A stretch of 64,000 bases of DNA from Variovorax sp. PBL-E5 (GTDB lineage Bacteria > Pseudomonadota > Gammaproteobacteria > Burkholderiales > Burkholderiaceae_C). The notes beneath the pieces were generated by a model that was given only the letters and a program-made list of their open reading frames with translations, had not been told where the DNA came from and ran no database searches. The DNA is taken from positions 3,224,001-3,288,000 of the forward strand of contig NZ_LR594671.1 in assembly GCF_901827185.1 (NCBI RefSeq), given 5' to 3'. Both the position numbers and the translations under genes were made by a program. Shown here in pieces: positions 33,828 to 44,423 of this stretch (within the stretch, counting starts at the first letter, position 1; every line of letters begins with the position of its first letter).

Positions 33828-33853
33828 ACTTTCTTTGGCGAGACAAAGAAAGT
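33828..33853. repeat. Perfect hairpin inside the intergenic element
   Basis: ACTTTCTTTG (33828-33837) and CAAAGAAAGT (33844-33853) pair fully around the loop GCGAGA. A third direct copy CTTTCTTTG lies just upstream at 33817. This T/A-rich hairpin abutting the right arm is of a kind I recall as dispersed in Comamonadaceae genomes. Confidence 0.85.
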
Positions 33854-33958
33854 GAGTCGCCCGCCGGGGCGAACTCCCGGCTCCGGCCTCCGATCAAACG
33901 CAGCGCACAGTTCAAAGCCCCGGAAGCCCCCTCCCCAACCCTCCGGGGAGGGAGCAAG
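33853..33958. repeat. Right arm of the ~460-bp intergenic element
   Basis: The arm runs TGAGTCGCCCGCCGGGGCG to GGGGAGGGAGCAAG and is an imperfect inverted copy of 33497-33608. Immediate flanks show no obvious target duplication. Confidence 0.85.
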
Positions 33959-34057
33959 ACCTCGACAGAGGACCTACGCCGCCCGCTGTATGGCCGCCAA
34001 GCGCCATCCGAGTCACAGTCGTCGTCCCGCCGCAGCCCGGCGCCGACAGGACACGCC

Positions 34058-35656
34058 ATGAGCAGCAACCGCTATCCGATCATCTACGTGCGCGGCTACG
34101 CGATGACCGCGTCGGAGCGCGACGAGACGGCGGCGGATCCGTTCTGCGGCTTCAATGTCGGCTCGACGGTGTACCGCGCCACGGTCGACAAGAACGCGGC
34201 GGCGCAGAAGTTCGTCTTCGAGTCGCCGGTGGTGCGGCTGCTGTCGGAATACGGCTACCAGAACGTCTACCAGAACGGCCTCGACATCCTCGATCCGGAC
34301 TGGAAGCCGCCGCCGGACGATACCGGCCGCGACGTGGACGGCATCGCATCCACCTCGATCGTCATCTATCGCTACTACGACGCCGGGTCCGCGCTCCTGG
34401 GCGACGGCCAGGCGCGCGACGTCAAGACCTACGCGACAGGACTCGGCCAGTTGATCCTGCGCGTGCGCGACCTGGTCTCGCAGCACCCCGGCGCCGGCTT
34501 GACGAAGGACGAATTCCGCTGCTACCTCGTCGCGCATTCGATGGGCGGCCTCGTGGTGCGCGCCTTCCTGCAGAACCATGCGCTCGGCACGCCCGAAGCG
34601 CGTGCCAGCGTCGACAAGGTGTTCACCTTCGCGACGCCGCACAACGGCATCGACGTTGCCGGCATCAACGTGCCGACCTGGCTCTCGGCCAGCGAGATGA
34701 ATACCTTCAACCGCGACAAGATGGCCGACTACCTCGACACGTCGGCCGCGGCCGACGGGCGCGTCGACTGCCTGCCCGCCGGCATCCAGCCGTCGCCGGA
34801 GCGCTTCTTCTGCATGATCGGCAGCAACCGCGGCGACTACGAAGTGGCGCAAGGCCTGTCGCGCATGTTCGCCGGCCAGGGCAGCGACGGCCTGGTGCGC
34901 ATCGACAATGCCGCGCTCTGGTACAAGGACGACGCCGGCAAGCTCAAGCCGACGGCGCGCGCGTTCACCTACCGTTCGCACTCCGGCTTCTTCGGCATCG
35001 TCAATTCCGAGGAGGCCTACCAGAATCTGGTGCGCTTCCTGTTCGGCGACGTGCGGGTCGACCTGTGGTTCGATGTCGACCAGGTCGCCTTGCCGCCCGA
35101 CATCCCGAAGGACGCGGACGTCGATGCGCTCTACCAGGTCGAGCTGCTGGCCGCGCCGCGCGGCAAGCGCTGGTACCTGAGCCGGCGCGTCGCCGAGGAG
35201 GACTCGCCGGCCTGCCGCACCCACAAGGAACTGACCGACGCCGCGAACCCCGACAACAAGTCGATCTACCTGTCGACCGTGTTCCTCGCCAACCGCGCGA
35301 AGGTGGATCCGAACCGGCGCACGCTGGCCTACGCGATGACGCTGGGTGTGCGCGTGCCCGACTACCAGGTCAACAAGAAGTTCTGGCTCGACGGCCACTA
35401 CGAAGGCAGCTCGCTCTACCGCGACACGCTGATCATCGAGATGGAACCGCCGCCCGAAGGCAGCACCAGCCACCAGTGGAACGTGAAATACGGCTGGCAG
35501 ACCGACACCGCCGGGCAGGCCTCGCTGCCGATCAGCTATCAGCAGGTGATCGACGGCAAGCTCGAGTTCGTGGTGCCGCTCTCGCAGCAGGGCGCGGCGC
35601 TCAGCACGCCGGGCATCACGGGCCGCGTGCGGCTGCAGGTCGGCGCCTGGAGTTGA
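34058..35656 (+). CDS. Alpha/beta-hydrolase (lipase/PGAP1-like) protein
   Basis: The 532-residue protein starts MSSNRYPIIYVRGYAMTASE and contains the serine-hydrolase elbow VAHSMGGLVVRAF with Ser161, followed by KVFTFATPHNGIDVAG, the pattern of PGAP1-like/lipase-class alpha/beta hydrolases. The acidic residue is probably in GSDGLVRIDNAALW and the His in YRSHSGFFGIVNSEEAY. Residues 330-532 form a beta-rich C-terminal region with no motif I know. No signal peptide or membrane helix is seen, so it may act in the cytoplasm or be secreted by another route. ATG 34058 is used; longer frames read through the repeat element. Confidence 0.82.
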   Translation: MSSNRYPIIYVRGYAMTASERDETAADPFCGFNVGSTVYRATVDKNAAAQKFVFESPVVRLLSEYGYQNVYQNGLDILDPDWKPPPDDTGRDVDGIASTSIVIYRYYDAGSALLGDGQARDVKTYATGLGQLILRVRDLVSQHPGAGLTKDEFRCYLVAHSMGGLVVRAFLQNHALGTPEARASVDKVFTFATPHNGIDVAGINVPTWLSASEMNTFNRDKMADYLDTSAAADGRVDCLPAGIQPSPERFFCMIGSNRGDYEVAQGLSRMFAGQGSDGLVRIDNAALWYKDDAGKLKPTARAFTYRSHSGFFGIVNSEEAYQNLVRFLFGDVRVDLWFDVDQVALPPDIPKDADVDALYQVELLAAPRGKRWYLSRRVAEEDSPACRTHKELTDAANPDNKSIYLSTVFLANRAKVDPNRRTLAYAMTLGVRVPDYQVNKKFWLDGHYEGSSLYRDTLIIEMEPPPEGSTSHQWNVKYGWQTDTAGQASLPISYQQVIDGKLEFVVPLSQQGAALSTPGITGRVRLQVGAWS

Positions 35657-35674
35657 GCCGGATGCGCGCGTGCT

Positions 35675-35854
35675 TCAGCGGTGCCTGCGCCGTTCGCGTG
35701 CACGCCGCACCTGGCGGCTCTGGCTGGCCGCGGTCGCGGCGCGTTCGCGCTCGGTCTTCTTCTGCTGGCTGCGGCGCGACCACCAGCGCGTCAGCAGAAA
35801 GCTGACGAGGCCGAAGCCGAAGGCGACGATGAGGCTGATGAGGGTGGCGTCCAC
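35675..35854 (-). CDS. Small single-pass membrane protein downstream of parC
   Basis: The 59-residue protein starts with GTG 35854, with GGAG 7 bases upstream. It has one membrane helix ([20 protein letters not shown]) followed by a strongly basic tail ([20 protein letters not shown] and [10 protein letters not shown]). The helix-then-positive pattern suggests an N-out/C-in inner-membrane protein. It follows parC by 17 bp on the same strand. No family is recognised. Confidence 0.65.
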   Translation of the reverse strand: MDATLISLIVAFGFGLVSFLLTRWWSRRSQQKKTERERAATAASQSRQVRRARERRRHR

Positions 35855-35871
35855 TTGTTCTCCAGAGCGGC

Positions 35872-38256
35872 CTACTGTACGCGCACGATGCTCGCCGGCT
35901 TGAAGCCGAGGTCGGCCGCCTTGCCCTTGCGCGCGCGGGCGGCGCGCGCATTGTTGAGCGTGCGGATCTCCAGCGTCTCCTCGCGTTCCTTGCCGCCGCG
36001 GCCGATGCCTTCGATGCGCACGCTGCGCGTGTAGGCCGCGGCGCCTGCGAGCGTGTCCTTGGGATCGAGGTCGATCAGCGTGAGCCCGCGGCCGCCCTTG
36101 GGCAGCGCCTTCAGCTCGCCGATCTCGAAGCTCAGGATGCGCCCGCCGGTCGATGCGCAGGCCACGTGCGTCGCCGCCGGCAGCGGCTCGGCGCCGCCCG
36201 CGCCGCCGACCAGCGAGGGCCGGCACAGCTGCTCGCCCTCGCCGACGTCGATGAAGGCCTTGCCGCCGCGCTGGCGCGAGACCATGTTCTCGACCGCCGC
36301 GATGAAGCCGTAGCCGCCGCTGTTCGACAGCAGCAGGCTGGCGCCGAGCGGGCCGGCGAAATAGTGCGCGACGTGCGTGCCGCTGTCGAGATCGATCAGC
36401 GTCGTCACCGGCTGGCCGTCGCCACGGCCGCCCGGCAGCGAGGCCACCGCGACGCTGTAGACGCGCACGCCCTTCTCCTTGGCGGTGCCGAACACCAGCA
36501 GCGTGTCGACCGAACGGCATTCGAAGGCGCCGTATAGCGCATCGCCGGACTTGAAGCTGTATTCGGGTGCCGGCGCGCCCGCGGCACGCTCGCTGGCCCA
36601 GCCCTTCTGCGTGCGGACCCAGCCCTTCTGCGAGACGATCACCGTAACCGGCTCGTCGACCACGCGCACTTCGGCGACGGCGCGCTTCTCGGCCTGGATC
36701 AGCGTGCGGCGCGCGTCTTCGAAGCTCTTGGCATCGGCCTCGATCTCCTTCACCAGCAGGCGGCGCAGCGCCGCGGGGCTGCCAAGGATGTCCTCGAGCT
36801 TCTTCTGCTCTTCGCGCAGGCCCTTGAGCTCCTGCTCGATCTTGATGGCCTCCAGGCGCGCCAGCTGGCGCAGCCTGATTTCGAGAATGTCCTCGGCCTG
36901 CCGATCGCTGAGCGCGAAGCGCGCGATCAGCGCCGCCTTCGGATCGTCGGCGGCGCGGATGATCGCGATCACCTCGTCGATGTTCAGCAGCACCAGCTGC
37001 CGTCCCTCGAGGATGTGGATGCGGTCCTGCACCTTGCCCAGGCGATGCCGCGAGCGCTTTTCGACAGTGATCTCGCGGAAGGCGATCCATTCGTTGAGCA
37101 TCTGGCGCAGCGATTTCTGCGTCGGCTTGCCGTCGATGCCGACCATTGTCAGGTTGATCGGCGAGGAGGTCTCGAGCGAGGTCTGCGACAGCAAGGTGGT
37201 GACGAACTCGTCCTGGCTGATGCGCGAGGTCTTGGGCTCGAACACCAGGCGCACGGCCGCGTCCTTGCTCGATTCGTCGCGCACCACGTCGAGCACCGAG
37301 AGCACGGCCGCCTTCAGCTGCGTCTGCTCGGCCGACAGCGCCTTCTTGCCGGTGCGGACCTTGGGGTTGGTGAGTTCCTCGATTTCCTCCAGCACCTTCT
37401 GCGTGCTGACGCCGGGCGGCAGTTCGTTGACCACCAGTTGCCACTGGCCGCGCGCGAGGTCCTCGATCTTCCAGCGCGCGCGCACCTTGAGCGAGCCGCG
37501 GCCGGTGCGGTAGGCCTCGGCGATGTCGGCGGCGCTGCTGATGATCTGCGCGCCGCCGGGGTAGTCGGGGCCCGGCACCAGGGTCAACAGCTCTTCTTCG
37601 CTGAGCTTGCCGTTGGACTTGATCAGCGCCACGCAGGCATCGGCGATCTCGCGCAGGTTGTGGCTCGGGATCTCGGTGGCCAGGCCGACCGCGATGCCGC
37701 TGGCGCCGTTGAGCAGCGTGAAGGGCAGCCGCGCGGGCAGCAGGCGCGGCTCTTCGGTCGAGCCGTCGTAGTTGGGGATGAAGTCGACCGTGCCTTCGTC
37801 GATCTCGTCGAGCAGGAGGCTGGTGATGCGCGCGAGGCGCGCCTCGGTGTAGCGCATGGCGGCGGCGCCGTCGCCGTCGCGGCTGCCGAAGTTGCCCTGG
37901 CCGTCGACCAGCGGATAGCGCTGCGAGAAGTCCTGCGCCATGCGCACCAGCGCGTCGTAGGCGGCCTGGTCGCTGTGCGGATGGAAGCGGCCGAGCACGT
38001 CGCCGACCACGCGCGCGCTCTTGACCGGCTTGGCGCCGACGGTGCCGTTGGCGCCGCCGAAGCCCAGGCCCATGCGCGACATCGAATAGAGGATGCGCCG
38101 CTGCACCGGCTTCTGGCCGTCGCTGACGTCCGGCAGCGCGCGGCCTTTGACGACGCTGAGCGCGTATTCGAGGTAGGCGGTCTGCGCGTAGTCGGCGAGC
38201 GTGAGCGCGCCGTCTTCTTCGGGGCTCTGGAGATCGAGAGGCGGTTGGGAGTCCAT
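35872..38256 (-). CDS. parC: DNA topoisomerase IV subunit A
   Basis: The 794-residue protein has the type IIA topoisomerase A-subunit layout: [20 protein letters not shown], the quinolone-resistance region [20 protein letters not shown], and the DNA-attacking Tyr136 in [14 protein letters not shown]. The C-terminal half contains beta-pinwheel repeats ([40 protein letters not shown]). With ParE it decatenates daughter chromosomes. Ser/Asp positions of the quinolone pocket read HSDQAAYDA. It shares a strand with parE but three genes lie between them. Confidence 0.95.
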   Translation of the reverse strand: MDSQPPLDLQSPEEDGALTLADYAQTAYLEYALSVVKGRALPDVSDGQKPVQRRILYSMSRMGLGFGGANGTVGAKPVKSARVVGDVLGRFHPHSDQAAYDALVRMAQDFSQRYPLVDGQGNFGSRDGDGAAAMRYTEARLARITSLLLDEIDEGTVDFIPNYDGSTEEPRLLPARLPFTLLNGASGIAVGLATEIPSHNLREIADACVALIKSNGKLSEEELLTLVPGPDYPGGAQIISSAADIAEAYRTGRGSLKVRARWKIEDLARGQWQLVVNELPPGVSTQKVLEEIEELTNPKVRTGKKALSAEQTQLKAAVLSVLDVVRDESSKDAAVRLVFEPKTSRISQDEFVTTLLSQTSLETSSPINLTMVGIDGKPTQKSLRQMLNEWIAFREITVEKRSRHRLGKVQDRIHILEGRQLVLLNIDEVIAIIRAADDPKAALIARFALSDRQAEDILEIRLRQLARLEAIKIEQELKGLREEQKKLEDILGSPAALRRLLVKEIEADAKSFEDARRTLIQAEKRAVAEVRVVDEPVTVIVSQKGWVRTQKGWASERAAGAPAPEYSFKSGDALYGAFECRSVDTLLVFGTAKEKGVRVYSVAVASLPGGRGDGQPVTTLIDLDSGTHVAHYFAGPLGASLLLSNSGGYGFIAAVENMVSRQRGGKAFIDVGEGEQLCRPSLVGGAGGAEPLPAATHVACASTGGRILSFEIGELKALPKGGRGLTLIDLDPKDTLAGAAAYTRSVRIEGIGRGGKEREETLEIRTLNNARAARARKGKAADLGFKPASIVRVQ

Positions 38257-38292
38257 GTCTTGGCTGCTTCTTCTTCGGTGTGGGTTCGGTGT

Positions 38293-39180
38293 CTATTCGG
38301 TGATCGGTGTCGAGCGGCCGGGCACGCGCGGCATATAGGGCGAGATCCGGAGTTCCGGCATCGCCGGCATGTCCTGCGGCTCGGCGGGCGGCATGTTGCC
38401 GCGCCCGATCGCGCCGCCGATCTGCATGCGGATGCGGCCGGGCGTGCGGCCGCCGCCCAGGGCGACCGAGGGCTTGAGGTAGGCGTAGAGCTGCAGCACG
38501 GTCTTCACGTAGTCCTGCGTCTCGCGGTAGTTGGGGATCTTGTTGCCGGCGCGCTGGACTGCGCCCTCGCCCGCGTTGTAGGCGGCGAGCGCGAGCTCGA
38601 TCTCGCCGGGAAACATCGCGATCAGGTCGTGCAGGTAGCGCGTGCCGGTGGCGATGTTGATGCGCGGATCGAAGAGCTTCTTCTCGATCGTGTTTCGCTT
38701 GTCGGCCGACACGCCGTAGCGCTGCGCGGTCGCCGGCAGCACCTGCATGAGGCCGAGCGCGCCCTTGGGCGAGACCGCCTGCGCATCGAAGCCCGACTCG
38801 GTGGCGACCAGCGCCTGCAGCAGTTCGTAGTCGATCGCATGCTTGCGCGAGGCGTCTCGCAGCGCGGCCTTGGCCACCTTGTAGCTGGGCGATGCCTCGA
38901 ACAGCGACATCAGGGTCTGCGAGGCCTTCGGCACCTTGCCGCCGATCGCACCCCGGCGCGCGAGCGGCCCGATGCCATCGGCCGTGTCGAAACTCTGGCC
39001 GCCGCGAAAGAAGATCTGGTAGCGCGCGTCGAGCTTCTCGGAGGCGAAATGAGCCACGCCCTTGTCATCGATGTAGCCGTAGATGTCGGCCGCATGGACA
39101 CCCATCGAGCAGGCCACCAGCAGCCACGCCACGATCCACCGGATGTGCCGCCTCAGGCTGCCGGACCACGAGTTCTTCAT
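38293..39180 (-). CDS. Lytic transglycosylase (SLT domain)
   Basis: The 295-residue protein has a signal peptide ([20 protein letters not shown]), a short DUF4124-like segment ([20 protein letters not shown]) and a goose-lysozyme-like SLT domain with the catalytic Glu in [20 protein letters not shown], then [18 protein letters not shown] and [19 protein letters not shown]. Such enzymes cleave peptidoglycan glycan strands with anhydro-muramic acid formation in the periplasm. ATG 39180 is chosen since it gives the signal peptide. It sits next to parC, as in related genomes. Confidence 0.9.
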   Translation of the reverse strand: MKNSWSGSLRRHIRWIVAWLLVACSMGVHAADIYGYIDDKGVAHFASEKLDARYQIFFRGGQSFDTADGIGPLARRGAIGGKVPKASQTLMSLFEASPSYKVAKAALRDASRKHAIDYELLQALVATESGFDAQAVSPKGALGLMQVLPATAQRYGVSADKRNTIEKKLFDPRINIATGTRYLHDLIAMFPGEIELALAAYNAGEGAVQRAGNKIPNYRETQDYVKTVLQLYAYLKPSVALGGGRTPGRIRMQIGGAIGRGNMPPAEPQDMPAMPELRISPYMPRVPGRSTPITE

Positions 39181-39202
39181 GCGCTTCGAGCCATGGACAG
39201 GA

Positions 39203-40024
39203 TCAGGAACCCGACCGTCGGCGATCGAACTCGTCGATGAAAAGGCGCAGGCCCGTGTCGACGTAGGACATCTTGAGCGCGTCGAGCACGAGCAGATCGC
39301 GCTGCAGATGCGCGGGCCAGAGCGGATCCGGCAACGCGCTGAAATCGCAGGCCACGGTATTCCAGTCCTCGACACACAGGAGGAAGCTCGCAATCCGCTC
39401 CTGGAGGAATGCCTTGAACTGGTAGATGTTGGCCGCAGGGTTGTGAGCGGTGAAGGTCACGAGATGACGCGCCAGCGGGTGGCCCGGATCCTCCGCGATG
39501 CGAAACAGGGCCTCGCCGACCTCGAACCACCGCCGCCAGAAACGAGGCGTGGCCACGAAGTAGTTGCAGAACACCGTGGTGCGCGTACTCATGACGAGTT
39601 GCCGCAGATCGACGCGCCATCCCGCGGCATCGAAAAAGGCCTGCGACACCGGCAGCAAGCCGGGATGAAAGCGCTCGCCCTGCTCGAAGACATTGCGGAA
39701 ATAGCAGGCCGCGCCCCACACCGGAGAAAACAGGTAGACGTCCGCGCGGGAAGCCGTGCCGTCCCCGACGAACTGCCGCACCGCCTCGGCACTCAACCCC
39801 GTCTTGGTCCTGAACTTCGGCGAAAAGAAACCGTAGAGATCGTTCTCGTTCAGGACGCTGCCCAGAAAGAAGCGCCGGATGCTCCAGTACTCGAACCAGT
39901 CGGGCCGGGCGTTCGCCAGATTGTCCATCGGGACGAAGCCGGGATCGAGCGCGGCCCGGGTCGCTTCGTCGTAGAAGATCTGATGAAGGTGAATCTGCCG
40001 CAGGGGGGGCGCAAGCGCTTTCAC
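39203..40024 (-). CDS. Hypothetical protein, glycan-cluster type
   Basis: The 273-residue soluble protein starts MKALAPPLRQIHLHQIFYDE and has the blocks FVPMDNLANARPDWFEYWSI, LNENDLYGFFSPKFRTKTGL and DVYLFSPVWGAACYFRNVFE. I recall similar proteins of unknown function beside glycosyltransferases and methyltransferases in surface-polysaccharide clusters, where they look like degenerate glycosyltransferase-fold proteins. The Asp-rich and aromatic residues could form a sugar site, but this is inference. It is 13 bp downstream of a methyltransferase gene and the two form a pair inserted between the transglycosylase and parE. Confidence 0.65.
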   Translation of the reverse strand: MKALAPPLRQIHLHQIFYDEATRAALDPGFVPMDNLANARPDWFEYWSIRRFFLGSVLNENDLYGFFSPKFRTKTGLSAEAVRQFVGDGTASRADVYLFSPVWGAACYFRNVFEQGERFHPGLLPVSQAFFDAAGWRVDLRQLVMSTRTTVFCNYFVATPRFWRRWFEVGEALFRIAEDPGHPLARHLVTFTAHNPAANIYQFKAFLQERIASFLLCVEDWNTVACDFSALPDPLWPAHLQRDLLVLDALKMSYVDTGLRLFIDEFDRRRSGS

Positions 40025-40037
40025 AGCGAGGTCTCTC

Positions 40038-40664
40038 TCAGTACACGCCGAGCACGTTCACGCGCTGATAGTGCTCATGGAACGCCGCCTGAAGGCGCCG
40101 AGCCTGCGCCTGGGTCTGCTCGTCGACCTGCAGCCCGACACCGAAGAAGTACAGGTCGTGCGCGCTCAGATCCTGGAAGAAGGCCCAGACCGAAAACCAG
40201 GCGTCGTGGTTGACGATGCCGGCGAAGTCCGCGGCTGCAAGATTGCAGTAGTAGTTTTGCCCCTGACCGTGCGTCAGCGGCGAATCGAAAGGCAGGAACT
40301 CGGCGGTGCCGTGCTGGCGGCGCCCGTGGGTGGCGCAGGTCATGATGACGAGCCCGTCGCCCTTCACCATCCGCAGCATGTTGAGCCAGGTCTTCTTCCA
40401 GCCGGGGTTGTGCTCCATGGCCTCGCAGGAGATCAGCACGTCGGCGCAGTTGGCCGCCCCGCCGTAATCTTCGCCACGACAGACCAGATCGACGTCGTTG
40501 CCCTCGCCGACATCGAGCCCCACGTAGTTGCAGCCCGAGAAGAACTCGCGCACCGAGCCGTTGATGTTCAAGCTGCCAACCTCGATCACGCTCTTGCCCT
40601 GGAAGAAGCCGGGCAAGTGCTGACTCACGCTGTTGACGAAAAACCGCTGCTGTTGATGTGACAC
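40038..40664 (-). CDS. SAM-dependent methyltransferase, class I
   Basis: The 208-residue protein has motif I as KSVIEVGSLNINGSVREFFS, an acidic motif II in YVGLDVGEGNDVDLVCRGED, and DVLISCEAMEHNPGWKKTWL. The variant VGSLNINGS in place of the usual VLDxGxGxG resembles methyltransferases associated with glycan or rhamnose modification. GTG 40664 is favoured as the start because GGGGAGAGG lies directly upstream; ATG 40682 would add six residues. It is 107 bp downstream of parE and pairs with the hypothetical gene at 39203. Confidence 0.75.
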   Translation of the reverse strand: MSHQQQRFFVNSVSQHLPGFFQGKSVIEVGSLNINGSVREFFSGCNYVGLDVGEGNDVDLVCRGEDYGGAANCADVLISCEAMEHNPGWKKTWLNMLRMVKGDGLVIMTCATHGRRQHGTAEFLPFDSPLTHGQGQNYYCNLAAADFAGIVNHDAWFSVWAFFQDLSAHDLYFFGVGLQVDEQTQAQARRLQAAFHEHYQRVNVLGVY

Positions 40665-40770
40665 GATCCTCTCCCCTTCCATGGTTATCCGGCCCCCGCG
40701 CGCCCCGTCCGTCGACGCGGAGCGGGCCGCCGCGCCGTTCACCGGACGCCGCTCTGAATGGGTCTTGCCT

Positions 40771-42768
<1,998 letters not shown>

Positions 42769-42779
42769 GGCGCGGGATT

Positions 42780-43475
42780 CTAGGCGCTGCCCTTGGAGGC
42801 CCCCGGATCGCGCGATGCCTGCCGCAGGCGGGCGGCATCCCGCTTCATGGCCGCGAGCAGCGCCTCGACGCCGAGCGCGAAGGTCGCGTCCCAGTGTGCC
42901 GGCTTGAAGTACGGTGCGACGCCGACGAGCTGCGGACATTCGCGCACGACGAACTCGTCGCTCACCGGCTCGGCCGCCGAGGGGCCCTTGGCATAGCCCG
43001 CGCTTTCGTCGAGCCCGGCGCCCGTGATGTAGTAGCCGATAGCGCGGAAGTAGCGCGCGGCGGTTTCGGCGTCCGGCACCACCGCGCTGATCAGCACCAG
43101 GATGGATTCGATGAAGCGCACGCCCGTCGGCGTGTTGAGGCGATGCACCGCGACCAGCGGAAAGAGCGCAGGAAAGCGGCTTGCCATCGCCCGGTAATCG
43201 TAGATGCTGCGGCGGACACGGTCGATCGGCGACAGGCCGGGAGGCGGCGGCTCGATCGAGCGCAGCGCATGGTCGACCATCGCATCGAGCAGATGCTGCT
43301 TGCTGGGGAAATGATGGTAGAGGCTCATGGCCTCCCGGCCCAGCCGCTGGCCGACCTTGCGCATGCTGAGTGCGGCCAGCCCGTCGGCCTCGACCTCGTC
43401 GAGCGCGGCCTGCACGATGCGTTCGGGCGACAACGGCAGCGCTGCCGCGCGCCTTGGGTTCCGGCTTGTCTTCAT
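42780..43475 (-). CDS. TetR family transcriptional regulator
   Basis: The 231-residue protein has a TetR HTH (SPERIVQAALDEVEADGLAA and MRKVGQRLGREAMSLYHHFP) with the family's YHHF motif, then a TetR_C-like ligand domain. The start ATG 43475 is 10 bp from a CTTAC-ATC-GTAAG palindrome and 41 bp from a second with the same arms before the divergent hydroxylase gene, so the regulator most likely represses itself and that gene. The inducer is unknown; a fatty acid or lipid-like compound fits the target enzyme. It is co-directional with parE, 11 bp upstream. Confidence 0.9.
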   Translation of the reverse strand: MKTSRNPRRAAALPLSPERIVQAALDEVEADGLAALSMRKVGQRLGREAMSLYHHFPSKQHLLDAMVDHALRSIEPPPPGLSPIDRVRRSIYDYRAMASRFPALFPLVAVHRLNTPTGVRFIESILVLISAVVPDAETAARYFRAIGYYITGAGLDESAGYAKGPSAAEPVSDEFVVRECPQLVGVAPYFKPAHWDATFALGVEALLAAMKRDAARLRQASRDPGASKGSA

Positions 43476-43484
43476 GCTTGAAAT

Positions 43485-43497
43485 CTTACATCGTAAG
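43485..43497. promoter_or_regulatory. TetR operator 1 (CTTACATCGTAAG)
   Basis: CTTAC-ATC-GTAAG has perfect 5-bp arms around a 3-bp centre, 9 bp upstream of the tetR start codon. The same arms recur at 43516-43528. Confidence 0.75.
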
Positions 43498-43515
43498 GGA
43501 TAGACTTCGAGCAGC

Positions 43516-43528
43516 CTTACGCCGTAAG
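43516..43528. promoter_or_regulatory. TetR operator 2 (CTTACGCCGTAAG)
   Basis: CTTAC-GCC-GTAAG shares its arms with operator 1, and the centres are 31 bp apart (three helical turns). It lies 12 bp upstream of the ATG of the hydroxylase gene. Confidence 0.75.
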
Positions 43529-43540
43529 AAGAAGTGCTCC

Positions 43541-44311
43541 ATGGAAGCTGTCGACCTGGTCGGCCTGCTGGTGCCGACGACTTATCTCGTGCTGCTGGCG
43601 ATCGAGGCCCGCTGGCCGGCCCGGCGTTTTCCTGCGCGACGCGGCTGGCGCTGGCTGGGCGTGGGCTTCCTGGTATTGATCGGCACCACGGGCGCGGTGG
43701 TGCCGATGCTGCTGCCACTCGACTGGATGGCCGCGCATCGCTGGATGGACGGCACGCCGCTCGGCGTGGTCGGCGGCACCGCGGTCGGCTGGCTGGTGCT
43801 GTCCGGCCTGGCTTTCGCCTGGCACCGCGCCTCGCATGCGATCTCGCCGCTCTGGCGCTTCGGCCACCAGATGCACCACAGCCCGCAGCGCATCGACATT
43901 TCCGGCTCGGCGCTGTTCCATCCGGCCGAGATGGTGGTGCAGGTGCTGATCCAGCTGTTCGCCACGGTGATCGTGCTCGGCCTCGATCCGCTGGCGGCCG
44001 CGCTGGTCGGCTACGTCGCGGCCTTCCACGGCATGTTCCAGCACTGGAACGTGCGCACGCCGCAATGGCTGGGCTATGTCATCCAGCGGCCCGAAGCGCA
44101 TTGCGTGCACCACCGCCGCGGGCTGCATGCCTGCAATTACGGCGACCTGCCCTGGTGGGATCTTCTGTTCGGGAGCTTTCGCAATCCACGCGATTTCGAC
44201 GGCGACTGCGGCTTCGAGGCGCCCGCCGACCGCAGCCTGGGCGCGATGCTGGCCTGGCGCGACGTGAACGCGCCGCTGTACGGCACGGCCAGCCGGGGCG
44301 CGGCGAACTGA
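43541..44311 (+). CDS. Sterol desaturase / fatty acid hydroxylase family protein
   Basis: The 256-residue membrane protein carries the family's histidine boxes that hold a di-iron centre: HRASH in LAFAWHRASHAIS, HQMHH in RFGHQMHHSPQ, and HCVHH in EAHCVHHRRGLHACNYGDLP. It has about four membrane helices. Members hydroxylate or desaturate lipid chains using O2. The first Met at 43541 follows a short AAGAAG-type site. Two TetR-type palindromes lie in the 65-bp spacer to the divergent tetR, so expression is probably induced by the ligand of that regulator. Confidence 0.88.
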   Translation: MEAVDLVGLLVPTTYLVLLAIEARWPARRFPARRGWRWLGVGFLVLIGTTGAVVPMLLPLDWMAAHRWMDGTPLGVVGGTAVGWLVLSGLAFAWHRASHAISPLWRFGHQMHHSPQRIDISGSALFHPAEMVVQVLIQLFATVIVLGLDPLAAALVGYVAAFHGMFQHWNVRTPQWLGYVIQRPEAHCVHHRRGLHACNYGDLPWWDLLFGSFRNPRDFDGDCGFEAPADRSLGAMLAWRDVNAPLYGTASRGAAN

Positions 44312-44423
44312 AACCGTCGCGCGAGCGGCCGGCGGCGAACGCATCAAAGCCGGCCGAAAATTTCAACAATCGCCGCCGCGAGCGATCCCGTCCGCGGCAC
44401 CGCTTTTGGGTACATTGCACGGG

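Larger units (their letters stand above)
33568..34057. other. Gene-free stretch: repeat element between hydrolase genes
   Basis: The stretch holds part of the left arm, the GGCAATT repeat, a middle with CGCGCCATGGCGCG, a perfect 10-bp stem hairpin (33828-33853) and the right arm. Translations of it match nothing I recognise as protein; apparent reading frames that run into the downstream hydrolase are not supported. About 100 bp before the hydrolase (33959-34057) show no promoter I can trust; ACAGG precedes the start codon. Confidence 0.7.

Noticed and set aside
33806..34057. Upstream extension of the alpha/beta hydrolase frame through the repeat
   Set aside because: The extension only translates the repeat element; the protein family begins at ATG 34058.
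37015..39240. 741-codon plus-strand frame across parC and the transglycosylase
   Set aside because: It crosses two well-recognised minus-strand genes and has shadow composition.
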